Origin: an uncultured Lachnospiraceae bacterium
GTDB taxonomy: Bacteria > Bacillota > Clostridia > Lachnospirales > Lachnospiraceae
Direction: 5' to 3'
Assembly: GCA_946406305.1 (NCBI GenBank)
Contig: CAMJKC010000081.1
Span: forward strand, 1-7,425
DNA: 7,425 bases
Positions 5,974 through 7,425 of the stretch are shown piece after piece (the first letter of the stretch is position 1; each line of letters begins with the position of its first letter). The notes beneath the pieces are model-generated. The model made no database searches, was not told where the DNA came from, and worked only from the letters and a program-made list of their open reading frames with translations. Both the position numbers and the translations under genes were made by a program.

Positions 5974-6510
5974 TTATATTTTCTTTATATCTGCATAATC
6001 TACATTTTTAACCAAGTTCTCTCCACCCATAATATTTATAGCGAGAGTAACCGTTCTCTTTTTATAATTAACTTCTATAATCTTGCCAATGTTGTCTTTG
6101 AATGGTCCAACTGTTACTAATACAGAATCTCCAACATCATATTTTATAACAACTTCTTTCTCTGCTTCTGCAAGTAAGTCCATCTCTTCTATAGGCACAG
6201 GAACAGCTTTGCTATCTGGCCCCACAAAGCCTGTGACACCTCTTGTATTTCTTACAATATACCATGTTTCATCATTTAGTATCATGTTAATCAATACATA
6301 ACCAGGAAAAAGTTTTTTTTCTGTTTTAACTTCTTTCCCAGCTTTTACTTCAGTCACAACCCTTGTTGGAACTTTGATATCTATTATCAAATCTTCCATA
6401 TTTCTATTTTTAGCTGTTTGCTCTATGTCAAGCTTTACTCTGTTTTCATAACCGCTATAAGTATGTGCGACATACCAAGCAGGTTTATCTTCTCTTATAT
6501 CCTTTGACAC
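5974..6510 (-). CDS. nusG: Transcription termination/antitermination factor NusG
   Basis: NusG binds RNA polymerase through its N-terminal NGN domain and links it to Rho or ribosomal S10 through its KOW domain. The 178 residues show AWYVAHTYSGYENRV at the N-terminus, LFPGYVLINM (67-76), WYIVRNTRGVTGFVG (83-97) and the KOW motif VGDSVLVTVGPFKDNIGKI. The C-terminal loop, normally FGR-x-TPVEL, reads MGGENLVKNV (161-170), so the Phe that contacts S10/Rho in E. coli (F165) appears as Met. The start is GTG 6510, supported by AAGGAG seven bases upstream. This site overlaps the secE stop codon, 10 bp away. Confidence 0.96.
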   Translation of the reverse strand: MSKDIREDKPAWYVAHTYSGYENRVKLDIEQTAKNRNMEDLIIDIKVPTRVVTEVKAGKEVKTEKKLFPGYVLINMILNDETWYIVRNTRGVTGFVGPDSKAVPVPIEEMDLLAEAEKEVVIKYDVGDSVLVTVGPFKDNIGKIIEVNYKKRTVTLAINIMGGENLVKNVDYADIKKI

Positions 6511-6520
6511 AATAAACTCC

Positions 6521-6706
6521 TTATTTTAAAACAAATTCAAATCCAAAAGTTATTATACTATCTAACAAGAAAATTATTAAACCTATCACTACACTAAATA
6601 TAATTACTATAGTTGAATCTCTAATTATATCATTTTGACTTGGGAATATAATTTTATTGTATTCAGACTTTAAACCTTTAAAATATAAAACTATCCTATT
6701 CCACAT
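6521..6706 (-). CDS. secE: Preprotein translocase subunit SecE
   Basis: SecE is the small clamp subunit of the SecYEG channel in the cytoplasmic membrane. The 61-residue protein is the single-membrane-segment Gram-positive form. An amphipathic N-terminal helix (YFKGLKSEYNKIIFPSQNDI, 8-27) carries the family-typical F-x-GLK-x-E-x-KI pattern, and one hydrophobic segment follows (about 32-53). Its ATG shares one base with the rpmG stop (TAATG), and its AAGGAG site lies in the last rpmG codons, so the two are translationally coupled. It precedes nusG, the near-universal order. Confidence 0.95.
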   Translation of the reverse strand: MWNRIVLYFKGLKSEYNKIIFPSQNDIIRDSTIVIIFSVVIGLIIFLLDSIITFGFEFVLK

Positions 6707-6855
6707 TATTTTGTCTCCTTATGAATAGTGTGTGTTTTACAAAACCTACAATACTTTTTCATCTCTACACGATCTGGATGATCCTTTTTATTTTTTGTAG
6801 TATCGTAATTTCTCTGCTTACATTCTGTGCACTCTAATGTTATTTTTGTTCTCAT
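6706..6855 (-). CDS. rpmG: 50S ribosomal protein L33, zinc-binding type
   Basis: L33 is a small protein of the large subunit near the E site. The 49-residue sequence has the usual RTKITLECTEC start and two C-x2-C pairs (CTEC, 9-12, and CRFC, 36-39) that hold zinc, so this is the zinc-dependent (C+) form rather than the zinc-free paralogue made in zinc starvation. ATG 6855 has GAGGT about eight bases upstream. The open frame runs further up to 6948 but enters tRNA-Glu, so the longer start is rejected. Only 27 bp separate it from tRNA-Glu, implying a shared transcript. Confidence 0.96.
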   Translation of the reverse strand: MRTKITLECTECKQRNYDTTKNKKDHPDRVEMKKYCRFCKTHTIHKETK

Positions 6856-6882
6856 GATAATACCTCTAAATAAAAAATTTAT

Positions 6883-6954
6883 TGACGCCAACGGGAATCG
6901 AACCCGTGATACCACCGTGAAAGGGTGATGTCTTAACCGCTTGACCATGGCGCC
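6883..6954 (-). tRNA. tRNA-Glu(TTC)
   Basis: The full cloverleaf is visible on the minus strand: acceptor GGCGCCA with TGGCGTC (one G-T pair), D-stem GTC/GAC, anticodon stem TCACC/GGTGG around loop CTTTCAC (anticodon TTC), T-stem ACGGG/CCCGT around TTCGATT, and discriminator A. The 3' CCA is not encoded. It sits 15 bp after tRNA-Cys and 27 bp before rpmG in the same direction, so it is probably cut out of a longer mRNA-like transcript. Confidence 0.96.
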
Positions 6955-6969
6955 ATATACTTAATAATA

Positions 6970-7040
6970 AGGCGACGATCGGATTTGAACCGATGATCAG
7001 GGTGTTGCAGACCCATGCCTTACCACTTGGCTACATCGCC
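6970..7040 (-). tRNA. tRNA-Cys(GCA)
   Basis: On the minus strand the acceptor GGCGATG pairs with CGTCGCC (one T-G pair). The D-stem is GCC/GGC. The anticodon loop CTGCAAC has anticodon GCA, and its stem is TGGGT/ACCCT with a T-T mismatch at the outermost pair (27-43). The T-stem is ATCGG/CCGAT. The discriminator is U73, the identity element expected for cysteine. No CCA is encoded. It is the first gene after the promoter at 7086-7058. Confidence 0.96.
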
Positions 7041-7057
7041 TTTAATACAACTTTTAA

Positions 7058-7086
7058 ATAATATATTAAATTAAACTATTTGTCAA
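7058..7086 (-). promoter_or_regulatory. Strong sigma-A-type promoter of the tRNA-rpmG-secE-nusG-rplKA operon
   Basis: On the minus strand a perfect -35 TTGACA (7086-7081), a 17-bp spacer and -10 TATTAT (7063-7058, one base from consensus) are followed by an expected start at about 7051, ten bases before tRNA-Cys. No other convincing promoter is seen before the rplA terminator, so this one probably drives the whole 2.3-kb unit. Confidence 0.85.
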
Positions 7087-7111
7087 GTATATTTATTAAC
7101 ATATTATTATC

Positions 7112-7143
7112 AAAAAAACCGTAGGGGCGAGCACTGCGAGCCC
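7112..7143 (-). terminator. Possible terminator formed by the edge repeat unit
   Basis: Read on the minus strand, the last array unit makes a GC-rich imperfect hairpin (GGGC-TC-GC-AGT-GC-TC-GCCC, 7143-7125), then TACGG and seven T (7118-7112). The five-base gap between stem and T-run and the two pyrimidine mismatches weaken it. It could stop a minus-strand transcript entering from beyond the window, just before the tRNA promoter. Confidence 0.35.
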
Positions 7144-7425
7144 TTAACCGTAGGGCGAACTGCCTTCCGTAGGGGCGAGCACTGCGAGCCCTTAACCGTA
7201 GGGGCGAGCACTGAGAGCCCACACCCGTAGGGGCGAGCACTGCGAACCCAACATCCGTAGGGGTGAGCACTGCGAACCCTCAACCGTAGGGGCGAGCACT
7301 GCGAGCCCAAATCCGTAGGGGTGAGCACTGCGAACCCAAATCCGTAGGGGTTCGCACTACGAGCCCACACCCGTAGGGGCGAGCACTGAGAGCCCACACC
7401 CGTAGGGGCGAGCACTGCGAACCCA
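7119..7425. repeat. REP-like tandem array: 11 GTAG-palindrome units, continues past window edge
   Basis: Ten full 25-bp units start at 7119, 7167, 7196, 7225, 7255, 7284, 7313, 7342, 7371 and 7400. One shrunken 19-bp unit lies at 7148-7166. Full units are CC, GTAG, then a 19-nt imperfect palindrome of plan GGGC-GA-GC-ACT-GC-GA-GCCC. Linkers are mostly 4 bp (TTAA, ACAC, AAAT, TCAA; one is AACAT). All units point the same way. A GTAG tetranucleotide just 5' of a mismatched hairpin is the hallmark of REP elements moved by RAYT (TnpA-REP) enzymes. The array is strongly GC-rich against an AT-rich genome, which suggests a foreign or mobile origin. Sequence 7196-7250 recurs exactly at 7371-7425. Reading frames across it are artefacts of the repeat. 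Confidence 0.9.

Noticed and set aside
5958..6005. Separate promoter for rplK at the end of nusG
   Set aside because: TATAAT-like strings occur in this AT-rich stretch, but no -35 match lies at proper spacing and the operon promoter upstream suffices.
6856..6948. N-terminal extension of rpmG by 31 codons
   Set aside because: It would be encoded inside tRNA-Glu. L33 homologues start at the MRTKITLECTEC position, which has its own GAGGT site.
7076..7415. Two minus-strand open frames of 64 and 101 codons
   Set aside because: They are repetitive peptides made by reading the 29-bp GC-rich repeat in cycling frames, lack a Shine-Dalgarno site, and resemble no protein.
7119..7425. CRISPR array
   Set aside because: The linkers between repeats are only 4-5 bp and recur (TTAA, ACAC, AAAT), so there are no spacers; no cas gene is seen in the window.

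Overview
The window comes from a low-GC (roughly 30%) Gram-positive-type bacterium, most likely Clostridia or Tissierellia. The evidence is AT-rich codon use, strong AGGAGG-type Shine-Dalgarno sites on nearly every gene, a C-x2-C zinc-type L33 protein, tRNAs without an encoded CCA, a secreted protein with a degenerate cell-wall-binding repeat, and a YhaN-like ATPase. I cannot name the genus.

Apart from the first gene, every gene lies on the minus strand, so the window is best read from right to left. At the far right (7119-7425) is a GC-rich array of eleven head-to-tail units on a period of about 29 bp. Each unit is GTAG followed by an imperfect 19-nt palindrome, the layout of REP elements. 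The array continues past the window edge. A near-consensus promoter (TTGACA-17-TATTAT, 7086-7058) then starts a translation-machinery operon: tRNA-Cys(GCA), tRNA-Glu(TTC), rpmG, secE, nusG, a small RNA element resembling the L1-binding site of 23S rRNA, rplK and rplA. A hairpin terminator closes it at about 4763-4723. The usual rplJ-rplL-rpoB continuation is absent.

A second minus-strand operon starts from an extended -10 promoter (4734-4707) abutting that terminator: rpiB, tilS and two tandem hypoxanthine phosphoribosyltransferase genes, all overlapping or nearly abutting. RpiB makes ribose-5-phosphate, the precursor of PRPP, which HPRT uses for purine salvage. TilS modifies tRNA-Ile. The first HPRT has an intact active site. 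The second has lost the catalytic aspartate of the PRPP loop and the conserved flexible-loop motif, and is the most interesting protein in the window.

Next comes a gene for a 197-residue secreted protein with a worn cell-wall-binding repeat, lacking a recognisable ribosome binding site. It converges on the plus-strand gene at the left edge, a 5'-truncated SbcC/Rad50-like ATPase with two membrane segments inside its coiled coil. A single symmetric hairpin (1390-1423) can terminate both.

The main leads are the REP-like array with compensatory base changes, the HPRT paralogue without its catalytic base, and the L1-site mimic in the rplK leader.
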